Source: Adiantum capillus-veneris (Eukaryota > Streptophyta > Polypodiopsida > Polypodiales > Pteridaceae). Taken from it: a stretch of DNA of 62,000 bases. Below, one piece after another: positions 9,460-19,291 of the stretch. Every line of letters starts with the position of its first letter. Position 1 is the first letter of the stretch. The stretch lies in contig CM043967.1 of the NCBI GenBank assembly GCA_014529385.2, positions 133,889,182-133,951,181 of the forward strand. Direction: 5' to 3'. The translations under genes were made by a program, and so were the position numbers. The notes under the pieces are model-generated. The model made no database searches, was not told the DNA's origin, and worked only from the letters and a program-made list of their open reading frames with translations.

Positions 9460-12400
9460 TTAAGAGATCTCTCTCTCATCCTCGCATAGCTCAGCATAAC
9501 TTCCTATATCTATATAGAGCTCTCCGTTTAAACAGATGTCCTTCGCTTCATTTTGTAGATCCTCTGAATGCACCCCACAGAGAGTAGCAGCTTGATGTTC
9601 GTCTGGCACCACCTCAACGGCTTCTGACTGAGCATCTTCTCTGATCTCCTCCATTGATGCCGCTGTGATTGGCACATGGTAGCCTTCATACATCCGTGCA
9701 CTACGAGAGGCTACCTCTATGACATATCACCAGTTTGATGTAGACTTTGTAGGATGAAATATCACCTGCCAGAGCCACATAACTTACATGAGATCTCCTC
9801 CATTGATGTCATTGTGATTGGCACATGGTAGCATTCATACATCCGTGCACTACGAGGGGCTTTGCATCCTCATATTGTGAAATCCACTTTTGCATCACTG
9901 GATTGTGCAGCATGCAAAATCAGTTGCTTTTAGCCTCTAGATCTTCCGTCATCTTCTTCTCAACACCGAGATTGCACATGACAATCCCAGATATGCGCTC
10001 ATCATCTATGGTTCGCCATAGCGTGTCCCGGGCTTTATAAAATCCGTCTAGCCACTCTCCAATGTACACTAGGGACTCTGATACCAGCCAACCTTCTGCC
10101 ATGCTACCCTCTGGACGTGCCTTCTGACGCACATATTCCTTGAGCGTTTTCATGAAACGTTCTAAAAAGAACATTCATCTAGAATGTACTATGCTAGCTA
10201 TTTCCACCTCATCAACTATGTGAAAAAGAAGATACACCTGAATGGTTAGCATGGTAGTAGGAAAATGTTTCTCAAACATGCACACAACCTCCGCAGCGTT
10301 TAGTTTGGCGAATGGTATGGAGTCTACGTTGATCTCCTTTTGTGAGATCCATTGCACCAACTTCGCAAGTTTGTAGATTGTGTTACGGACGTCAAGAGAC
10401 AAACATCCCTCAATGGAAACCGGTAAAATAAACTGCAAAACACGTGCAACAATGGTATTAAAGTCCACACACAAAATTGTTACACAATTCCCACCATGAT
10501 ATATTTCACTATGAACATACCTGACACATTTTATGCCGGTCGTGTGACTTCAAACCGGTAAGCTTTCCATCTTTAGTAAAACAGGTTCGGAGCGAGTGCA
10601 TTACGCCAGTGGGGGCCGCACAGCTCGAATGGTCTCTTTTACTTTGCGTTCTTGGGCTCCTCTGAAAATCCATGCTGCTTTAGGGAGTTTTATCGATCCA
10701 TCGGACGCTGTTTGTGGCCAATATTGCTCCATACGATCCACATTTCTAAGGTCAACTCTAGCTCCCAAAGTATCTTTCTTGCCGGTCAGATGGTCCCATA
10801 GTAGATTACCCACATTCTTGAATATGTGCATTGGATTGAGCAAGTGATTGATCATGAGTCGGGGCTAGTATGGTAACTCGTACCATAGAGATGGTCTCTT
10901 CATCCCTGGGGGCAATCCATCATCACACATCTTCTTCTGCTCTAACCATGCTTGTGCAGACATGCTCGGTGGCTCTCTTTCCAAAAAGCCGTCGTGTAAC
11001 AAATGATTCTCTGGAAGATACGCTTGATGACCTTTGTAGATTTGCTTCTTCAATGAGGGCGCCCTACGTGCATTCAATCTAGGTCTACATGTGACACATG
11101 CTTTGTATCCGCTTGTTTGAAGCCCTGCATGTATACACATGATAATAGATCAGCTTGAGAAAAACCAAGATTTACAGTGTCTGAGTGAGGAGTGTAAATA
11201 GATCACCTGACCATTCTGTTAGCTCGGAATAGTCATGCATGGTCCACATTAGAATGCCTTTGATCAAAAAATTTCGTCGACCTGTGTGTCGGCTCATATC
11301 CACCACTTCTATGCCAATCCACAATTGTTATAGCTCTTCCAATAGTGGACGAAGATACAATCCATATTCTTCACTTTATATCACCCCGGCACAATCAAGC
11401 TTAGCCATAGGTGTCCCTTCTTCGTAGTCAACCACGGGGGAATGTTGTAGTTGATGATGACAATGGGCCATACACTATAAGATGTTGATCTTTGACCAAA
11501 TGGATTTACGCCATCCATAGCCAGGCCTAAGCGCAAATTTTGAGCTTCCCTGGCAAAATCCGACCATGTTCCATCTATATGTTTCCAGGCTGCGCAATTT
11601 GCAGGAATCCGTAGCACACCATCTGAAGATTTATTCTCCTCATGCCATGATTCTAGGGCGGCCATGGACTTACATTCGAAGAAATTCTTGATGCGAGGAA
11701 ACAGAGGAAAATGTCGCAAGACCTTTTGCGGAATTTTTGTTCTGTGGAGATCTACTCGATATCTCTCGGAATCACATTTTGAACACTTCTCCATGTCTAT
11801 GTATTCCCCTCTGAAAAGAATGCAGTCATTAGGACAAGCGTGGATCGAATTGTAATCCATCCCCAAGGTTCGCAAAATCTTTCTTGCTTCCTCTCGAGAA
11901 TTTGGCATCACATTATCAGCTGGTAGTATGTGCTCTTTGAGCAATCTACACAACATAAAAATACGGCACAATTGTGTAAAAATCTATCAGATCATTATAC
12001 ATTTAGAGTTTTATTAAAGTAAACTAATTGTAATAGATCACCTAAAAAGCGCTGTGACGCTAGTGTCACTCCATCCAAACTTTGCCTGCATGTTGAGAAG
12101 AACTAGGAGCGCTTTCAATCTAGACAAACGTGCTCCATTATACAATGGCGTATCGGCTTCACTTTTCATATCGTCATAGATAAGCCTTTCTCGATCCATG
12201 ATCGTCTCGATCATTTCATCAATCTCGGGCTCAAACATTGCCTCGTTGGGAATGTGGTCTGTATGATCATCCCCCTATGCTGCTTGACCAAAGCGCCCGC
12301 GAATAGGTCTATTGGGTTGCAAGATTGCTGCCTGTTGGCCAGCGTCAAAGTCCGAAGAGTTATAATTGGCAACAACTCGATCTATAATAGATGGATCGAA

Positions 12401-12541
12401 CTCGCCAAATTCGCGAACGTGCTGCAAAGAAACCCGTCTTGTCCGTCGCATAGCATGCTTGCATTGATTACAAGGACATAAGATCCTCGCTGAGAGATAG
12501 GTGTTTCGGTTGGATGGCCCCACATCCTCGTCACTACTCAT
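9460..12541 (-). pseudogene. CACTA transposase, TNP2-like (Transposase_21), with introns
   Basis: The minus-strand gene starts at an ATG at 12541 (MSSDEDVGPSNRNTY, then CPCNQCKHAMRR). An in-frame TAG at 12275-12277 precedes MFEPEIDEMIETIMDRERLI. Intron 1 is 11946-12041 (TTTTTAG/GTGATC...TGTGTAG), phase 2, joining LFR to LLKEHILP. TNP2 hallmarks follow: IHACPNDCILFRGEY, CSKCDSERYRV, LRLGLAMDGVNPFG, STSYSVWPIVI, IPPW. After a frameshift near 11381 come the residues before intron 2 (11125-11206), then YKACVTCRP, LNPMHIFKNV and a DUF4218-type end (FLERFMKTLKEYVRQKARPE). Stops at about 10866 and 9951 and a frameshift make it non-functional. The enzyme would cut and paste CACTA ends. The tail near 9460-9840 contains a direct repeat (9640-9710 and 9785-9860). 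Confidence 0.8.
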
Positions 12542-12608
12542 AATGAGGGTAAAAATCTTATAATCTGGACAACAAACTTAATCTTCTATTATTGGCATTC
12601 TTCATCTT

Positions 12609-12611
<3 letters not shown>

Positions 12612-12671
<60 letters not shown>

Positions 12672-12676
12672 TGTGT
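12612..12676. repeat. (CT)n(GT)n microsatellite
   Basis: About 40 bp of CT followed by about 22 bp of GT lie just upstream (minus-strand sense) of the TNP2 start. From here to 13015 I see no coding or regulatory signal beyond AT-rich sequence. Confidence 0.9.
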
Positions 12677-13015
12677 TTGTTCACACTATAAACTACCTCA
12701 CATTCTCTAGTCATGTCCAATCCCCGCACACCTTGGTCTAGAGGTGCACGGAGATCAGAACCACCGGGTTATAATATCATCTTTATTGGTCAATGCCTAT
12801 ATTTGTGGGTACAAGAAATCTACACACCCACGTCTACATGATAGTGCATGTAGTGGACAAAACCCCTTTGCCTCTTCTCTAGTTGTAGCATTTCACAGCA
12901 GCTTAACATCTTTTCACAGTAGATCTTTTCACCGTTTGTCTAACTCTAATTTTTTTACCATAATCTCGAAGGTAGACTCTAATATAAAAACTCAATCCAA
13001 AATCTTATCTTAAAT

Positions 13016-13660
13016 CTAACCTAATTGAACATGTGGTGATTCGCTCCATTGAAGGGTAAAAGACATACCAATGGGGCTACTAGCTGTGTAGATGTGAATG
13101 GGCCTCACATATACGAATGCTTCAGTGCAAGATTTTAATACTCTCACCTCTTCACCCCATCGATCCATGACGCATGTGATGGGAAAAAATCCTCTTCGAA
13201 GCTGGCCCAGCCGCCACTGCCCAGGTGATGGGATAATCCCGTCTTGATGCAAACTCTTGCTGCGTCACTTTGCTACCACCGCCTATGTTGATTGGTCGTC
13301 CTCTCCTCCCTGATACCCCTCCACTCCTCTCCTCATGTAGTCACGCATGCCTCTCCTCATCCAAGCATCGTCTCTGGTATCACACGATTGAGAAAGGTGG
13401 TGGCAGCAAAGTGACGCAGCAAGAGTTTGCATCAAGACGGGATTATCCCCGATGCAGCGTCGCAATAAGATAATCCTTAGAGGCTTTATCCTGATCCCTC
13501 CAAGAGACCATGACAGACTACAGTGTTGCAAAAAACCTGTTTACACAACTGTTGTATGCAGCCCATCACTTGCTTCCCCTCAGGGGTCATAATGGTCTCA
13601 TCGGACATACGATTGATGAGGTAGGCGTATTACTTTGGCATGTCCCTCTCGTGAACTATA
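13016..13660 (-). pseudogene. Second EnSpm Transposase_24-like relic, interrupted by gypsy-1
   Basis: Minus-strand pieces match the protein relic at 7775-9072. The piece at about 13540-13640 reads AYLINRMSDETIMTPEGKQV then QQLCKQVF (compare DDEGKKVISGMRSICSQVF). The piece at about 13150-13235 reads HHLGSGGWASFEEDFFPSHA (compare SHHLGSGGWSSFEANF). The sequence between them is replaced by a long inverted repeat. Upstream of 13660 the frame is cut by gypsy-1 and continues at 41563-41700. It is a diverged paralogue of the other copy, so either the element carries two such genes or two CACTA elements overlap here. Confidence 0.5.
13230..13449. repeat. Inverted repeat, 54-bp arms, 112-bp loop
   Basis: The left arm 13230-13283 and right arm 13396-13449 are reverse complements with only two or three mismatches. 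The left arm starts GGGATAATCCCGTC and the right arm ends GACGGGATTATCCC. The loop is pyrimidine-rich (CTCCTCTC). Transcribed RNA would fold into a stable hairpin. It sits inside the decayed second-ORF relic and may be a fold-back insertion or a local inverted duplication. Confidence 0.85.
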
Positions 13661-13665
13661 GCAAC
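13661..13665. repeat. Target site duplication GCAAC of gypsy-1 (left)
   Basis: GCAAC precedes the 5-prime LTR and is repeated at 41563-41567 directly after the 3-prime LTR. This proves that 13666-41562 is one insertion. Confidence 0.95.
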
Positions 13666-13964
13666 TGTTAACCCTCGTGGCTCACGGACACCCTATCGCC
13701 TACGACGGACACCGTAACCATATTATTTATTTAAGTAGAGTCAGGCAGCGGGCTTGTCGGTCCAATAGGGAAAGGTAGAGTGATCGCCGATGAGAGGCGC
13801 ACTCTAACACGAACATGCTAGGGTTAGTTCGCTAAGCATGGGCGCCCAAGTGTGAATGGGGTGAGCTCACATAAAAGCCAATTAAACCTAAAATTGAGTC
13901 ATTCTCTCATTGTGCAATAGAAGCTGCTCTTACTCCATCTCCACCTTCTCCTTCACCATCTCCT

Positions 13965-14006
<42 letters not shown>

Positions 14007-14237
14007 TGTGAGAGTGTGTGTGCGATCGAGCGTTGCGGTGGCACGACGGCGGCGAGGCGGTTGAGCGCGGCGTAGCGGCGTCTCCCTCTTCTTCGCGATG
14101 CGGGAATCCTTCATTCGCAACTACGCAGGAAGGTGAGTGACACACCGTTCTTCCTTGTGAGCTTGTCTGTTGTATGACTGTGTGCTAGGAGCCTTTGTGG
14201 CTCGCACACCGCGCATAGCAAGTCCCTAGCCTTGACA
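13666..14237 (+). repeat. Gypsy-1 5-prime LTR
   Basis: 572 bp, starting TGTTAACCCTCGTGG and ending CCTTGACA. It contains a (GT)n(GA)n tract near 13970-14010 and a GC-rich CGACGGCGGCG segment. A CATAAAAG at about 13870 is a possible weak TATA box. The partner LTR is 40983-41562. Confidence 0.95.
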
Positions 14238-14241
14238 TTTT

Positions 14242-14259
14242 TGGCACCGTTGCCGGGGA
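14242..14259 (+). other. Gypsy-1 primer binding site (tRNA-Asp)
   Basis: TGGCACCGTTGCCGGGGA lies four bases after the LTR. It matches the complement of the plant tRNA-Asp 3-prime end (TGGCGCCGTTGCCGGGG) with one mismatch. The perfect site is retained in gypsy-2 at 31491. Here the primer tRNA would start minus-strand DNA synthesis. Confidence 0.9.
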
Positions 14260-15265
14260 GCTGCTGCGCGTGAAGCTCCAATGGCGACCTGTAAATTGTA
14301 TTGAAGCTATTTTTTATGTAGGAAAGGCGCGGCTTGAGTTTGATTATTGTTGTTATGCAAAAACAGTAGAGAAAGACAGAATGTTGTTGACTCCATTCAA
14401 GTTTTCTGTGTTCTGTTAAGCTCTGTTTTGCTAGTTCTATTAAGCTCAGATTTCAGCTTACACAGTTAGCATTTCTTGCGTTTCTGCGTTTTCTGCATTT
14501 TCTGGTTTGCACTGCACAGTTCTGTCAAGTTTCAATTTCTGCATTTTTTGCATTTTCTGTGTTTTTTGGTTTGTGCACAGTTAGGCGCATAGTTAGTTAA
14601 TTAAGCAGGTTAGTAATTAGGTGAACCACTGATTAGCAGGTAGTAGGTAGGTGGGACAGTAAATAGTTAGGCGAGGTCAACGCGCACCAAAACGCGTACC
14701 AAATAATATCAAAAAAAAAAATCTTTTTCGAAAAAAAAAATCGAAAAATAAATACGTGAGTGAGGGAGAGGTTAGATTTTCGAAAATAAAAAACGTGAGT
14801 TATAAAAACGGACGGGTTGGTTTGTATAAAAGTTAGATCGGGATCATTTCCCCAAGCCTAGGCCCAGGCCCAGGCCCAAGCCTCAGTCCTCAGTCTTATG
14901 ATATATACTAGACTCACTCTTATATATATACCCTACCCCCTCAAGAGGGAATGAGAGCATGTGGGACAAGTCCTCCACTCTCCTCCCTTCTCTTCCCACT
15001 TGCACCCTTAGACTTGCTATTTGGAGCTTAGTTCCCCAACTAGGAAAAGACTATTTCGGGCTTTTCTGGAGCAAAATAGAACCAAACGGTGGGCTGTAAA
15101 GCACAGCGCGTCCCTCCTAGCGATACGCTCGTTTTGAGCTATCACACGGTCCATTCCACGACATGCTCTAAAAAATCTAGCAAAAAAACAAACAAAAAAC
15201 ACGCAAAAAACTAGTCACAAGGCCTCCTAGAGCAGCTTTTTGACACCTTAGGGTATCAAAAGCAC
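14260..15265 (+). other. Gypsy-1 untranslated leader
   Basis: About 1 kb without a credible gene. It holds short repeats of the type TTTCTGCATTTT (14460-14580), a run of CCCAGGCCCAAGCC (about 14855-14885), and a TATATATATACCC motif near 14920. The last 120 bp (AAACACGC..., GGTATCAAAAGCACATG) are almost identical to the gypsy-2 leader. Confidence 0.8.
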
Positions 15266-17515
15266 ATGCACTTACGCTCTGGGCGGGTGCTAGAACACGA
15301 GCATATTGAGGGTGCCTCTGTTCATATGGACACCCATTACCCATCCACGATAGGCTCTAGACCCTCAGCGGGGACACAAGGTAGCACCACCCAAGACCCT
15401 AAAATAGCCGCTAGTGATTCCTCCTCGGACTCAGAAATCATGGAAGCATACCCTACCCAAAACACTGAGAGAGAAGGCCATGCACCTCCCGAAGCTCCAC
15501 AGCCTAGTACTAGTATGTTTAGCCGTTTCATGGAAACATTAGGTAGAGCTACTCGCTCGGAACCTGATGCAAATGAAGCACACGAAGGGGGTGGGGAAGT
15601 GGACTCTCCTTTCACCTCGCACGTGGACCCCACACCCCCAAAGAGTGTCCATGTGGATATCCTGCCAACTTCTTACCAAGAAGGCCCTGTTGAGCTACCT
15701 CCTTCAGAAGTTCCCTCTAGAGTACCGTTGCTGACAAGTAAAACCACAGGGAGAAACATTGCTTCTACCTCACAAGAAACCGTTAACACGTCGACTCTAG
15801 AAGGATTGTTCATTAATGATCATTGGACATACGACCTCCACACTGAGGTGTTGACGGATCTACACTCTGGCCACGCCTACCATGTAGGATGGATAGAGAT
15901 TGTACGATCCACCTCTAGTGCCACGAGCCTCGAAGATCAACAGAAAATGATCTGTAATGTTATCCATGGCATTATTCAATCAGAAAGGCAAAACCGAGGG
16001 GTAAATATACTCTCAACTGGCCCCATGAGATTTCTGGATACGAGCAAGGCTCAACACCCTACTCTATCACAAATGGAGACTCCTCTAATGAGCCCCATGG
16101 ACCCATCTTACGTCATTTCACCTGGGGTCTCTATGCAATCTGAGCCTCCGAGTGACAACTTTAGCTTCCCTAACTTGGCTCAACCCTCTATTAAGGAAAA
16201 CACATTGCTCACCCCAGGGATAAGCCTGACAGAGAATGTACCGATGACATCTACGGTTAGCGCAGTGCCACTACCTAGTGTCGTAGTACCTAATATGGGG
16301 CCTCGACCGTATGTGTCTCTAGCCCCTTATGCACACATGGCCCCCACACTTCCAATTGTACCACTTGTTTATGCTCCTCGAGTGCCGCTCCCTAGCCCTT
16401 ATCTGAGTGGACCTATGCCCGATTATGTTCCATATCCTGCATCATCCACACACATGCCAAGACCGGTACCCGTCCCTCTCCCACATATGATTCCAAGAGT
16501 ACCTCCACCAGCCCTGCCTCCTCACATAGGTGACTTGGCAGCGTTTGCTCAAACCATAGGTCGATCTATAACGGAAAATATGCGTCATGCATCTGATAGA
16601 GAGCCTAGAAGTAAGGCAGTACAAATTGCCAAACTCACGCAAAAATTCAATGGGGACGAAGATGCTAGAAAACACATTGAAGTGTTTGAACAAGTATGTG
16701 ATTCCTTAGGGGAACGCAACGAACTACATAAGTGCAATGCCTTAAGCTTGACATTAAGTGGGAAGGCTGGAGATTGGTATAGAACCCTAAGGGTGGACGA
16801 GAAAACAATCTACCCTACCCTTCGAAGGTTGTTTCTAAAGGAGTACATACAAGAAGGTGTGCTTTGGGGTGTAGCATCTTAGCTATAGAAGGCCGAACGT
16901 AAGGAAGGAGAGTCAGTAAGGGACTTCATTAGTCATCTAAAGCACTTAAACTCTCGCTGCCCTGTAAATGAGCGCTTCAAAAATAACCAACTGCTTGATC
17001 GATTCATTCGAGGGTTGAGGAATGAAGGAATCTATAATGGACTAGTGATTAGAGGTATCACAACCTGGGAAGATTTCACTGCCAATGCAATCCAATTAGA
17101 GGACAACTTGATGATAGCAGGCATGAGGGTGTCTACTGACACGAGATCCACTAGCTCACAAGCCATTGAGTATGAACCCATGACTGCAAAGCCCATTGCC
17201 AATGAGCCAAAGGTATTTGAGACATTCTTGACAGACCTCACCAAGGCAATCCAAGAGTCTCTTAAGGATAATCGACCCCCTCAAAATAGTCACATGTATC
17301 CAAGAAGGGAGCAACAATGGTGTTCCATTTGCTTAGGTCCACATAGCACTAGTGAGTGCCCTACGTTTAGAGTAAAATTTAATGGAACTTGCAATGCATG
17401 TGGTAGGTATGGTCACCAAGCTAAGGATTGTTTAATGATCAAATGTATGATGGCAAATAGACCACCTGTAGCCTGGACGGATGCACCTCGAGCTCCTGTA
17501 TTGATGCCTGCTCCA
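15266..17515 (+). pseudogene. Gypsy-1 gag, first part (broken by two TAGs and by the copia insertion)
   Basis: The frame starts at ATG 15266 (MHLRSGRVLE), the same start as in intact gypsy-2. An S/T/P-rich amino-terminal region and a proline-rich spacer lead to the retrotransposon gag domain (KIAKLTQKFNGDEDARKHIE...KAGDWYRTL). Two codons that are CAG in gypsy-2 are TAG here (16880-16882 and 16886-16888), both C-to-T changes. The frame resumes to two zinc knuckles, CSICLGPHSTSEC (C-x2-C-x3-H-x4-C) and CNACGRYGHQAKDC (C-x2-C-x4-H-x4-C). It is cut at 17515 by the copia element. Gag would form virus-like particles and package RNA. Confidence 0.9.
17511..17515. repeat. Target site duplication CTCCA of the nested copia (left)
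   Basis: CTCCA before 17516 is repeated at 23067-23071. Uninterrupted gypsy-2 has a single CTCCA at the same codon position, which confirms the insertion point. Confidence 0.95.
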
Positions 17516-17732
17516 TGTTGGGATTAAAGTCCAAGTGGCCTCTTATGCGGATATGGCTGGCCGCCCGCCTAACTCACTTCCCTCTAACTCTTTGTATTTA
17601 CTAACTTATACTTTGTGAATACTAAGGTATTGGGAGATAACCCTTCCAACAGTTCTCTGCGTACTGTACTGTGTAAGCTCACTATGTGTGTGTGTGTGAG
17701 AGAGTCAACCCATGCTCCGCTCCGCGACTTCA
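17516..17732 (+). repeat. Copia-1 5-prime LTR
   Basis: 217 bp, TGTTGGGATTAAAG to GCGACTTCA, matching 22850-23066. It contains a (GT)n(GA) tract near 17684-17704. Confidence 0.97.
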
Positions 17733-17734
17733 AT

Positions 17735-17746
17735 TGGTATCAGAGC
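17735..17746 (+). other. Copia-1 primer binding site
   Basis: TGGTATCAGAGC, complementary to the 3-prime end of initiator tRNA-Met, lies two bases after the LTR. This is the standard primer site of plant copia elements. Confidence 0.95.
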
Positions 17747-18800
17747 CTTGGTTCAGTGCGGTTTTGCGCAATCGCGCGCACACACTTTTCCGGCAGATTC
17801 TGGATCCGGAGTTCGAAAATTCACACTCGGCGTTCCGGGAGCGTTTCCATTAGGCGACCTGGGGTTTTACCCCCCTTTCGAAGCCGTTTATGCCCTCAGA
17901 ATTTCGTTCTGAGCACTACAGCAGAAGATAGATTTCAGCCGCAAAGAAATCCGTCTTGTGTAGATTGGCAAGCAGGAGGTGGCCGACATCAATATCGGCA
18001 TCGACATACATCACTCACTACTCTTCAGAGCATCATCTATAGACCAGGTACACATATATATCATCAGATATATATATTGCAGTCTGCATTGTTACTTCTT
18101 GTGCTTGCCGGCCAGGTTCCAGGGGAGGTGTGGCCATACGACGGCTCGACACCACTGGCATGTATTGCAGATTGATGTACTGTGATTGTGGGTCTGGTAA
18201 TTGTGAGTCACGCTAGCAGACAGACCGCCGCAGCGGTCATAGGACAGTGATTGGTCTATTATAGGATGTATGCTAGTTCTGGGCAATTTGCTGAGCCATC
18301 TGAGAGGGTCGTGTGTGAGGTTTTTTGAAGCCAAGCACTGGGGGCTGGGTTACCCAGTGTGAGGTGGATTAGGTTGATGGAGTTCCCCTCTACACGCATC
18401 CTCTTCGGTGACTTTTATCCCTTAGGATGTATGAATTTGTGTAGACACTGGATTGCATCTTATGCATCAGGCCGTTGAGGCATTGTTCAGGGTTCAGTCT
18501 TGAGACAGATACAGGTTCTGTCATCACCCAGAGAGGAGACAGTGTATGCTTACAGGACAACATATTACAGAGATTTTTTAGATTTGTCACTGGTCAGCTA
18601 TTTATGATTGTTTTTTGAGCTATCTTTTGGTTCCCAAAGCTCAGTTTACAGTGGAGACTCTGTCAAAAATTTTCAAAATACTGACAGTTCCTGAGGAGAG
18701 GTGTTCAGCTTGTTGATTACAGCTTGTTTACTGTGTACAGAGGCCAGTTTACAGGGGAAACTCTGCCGGATTTTTCTCAGGAGTAAGCAGTTTGGCAGAT
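17747..18800 (+). other. Copia-1 leader
   Basis: About 1 kb between the primer site and the gag ATG. Open frames here (for example 17615-18175) start inside the LTR and resemble nothing known. TATATAT sequence occurs near 18055-18075. I see no gene. Confidence 0.7.
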
Positions 18801-19290
18801 ATGGCATCTTCTCAAAGTGAGACTCTTTACAACATAAAAAATCTGGATGGCACAAACTTTCCATTCTAGAAGAAGCAGATTTGGCAGGTTTTGGTGCAGA
18901 AAAAACAAGTGAAGCCACTGAAGCTCAAAGGGGAGAGACCAGAAGGTATGGCTGAAGATGAGTGGGAAGAGCTTGACGAGTTAGCTTGTTCCACAATCAT
19001 GCTGACACTGGCAGAAAATGTTTACTTCAACGTAGCAGAAGAGACTACAGCGTATGGCGTATGGCAAAAGCTATGTGGTATGTACGAGAAACAAAGTGCT
19101 GCTTCTCAGATTTACTGGCTCAAGAAATTGGTGGATTTGAAGATGAAGGAAGGGACAGCCATGTCAAATCATCTGAATGAATTTCACACAATTTTCAGCC
19201 AGTTAACAGCACAGGAGATAGTCTTTCCAGATTCAGTGAAGGCTATGTTTCTCTTAATCACTTTGCAGACAGTTGGGATACTTTTCGTAC
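18801..19290 (+). pseudogene. Copia-1 gag (one TAG, one frameshift)
   Basis: The start is ATG 18801 (MASSQSETLYN, then LDGTNFPF), typical of copia gag. The next codon, 18867-18869, is TAG where tryptophan is expected in FxxWK. The domain then continues as KGERPEGMAEDEWEELDE, CSTIMLTLAENV, VWQKLCGMYEKQSA and MSNHLNEFH. A one-base loss at about 19268 moves the rest of gag into the frame of the long pol ORF. Both lesions prevent a full product. Confidence 0.9.
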
Positions 19291-19291
19291 A

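Noticed and set aside
17615-18185. Frames starting in the copia-1 LTR
   Set aside because: They cross LTR, primer site and leader; the true gag start is at 18801.
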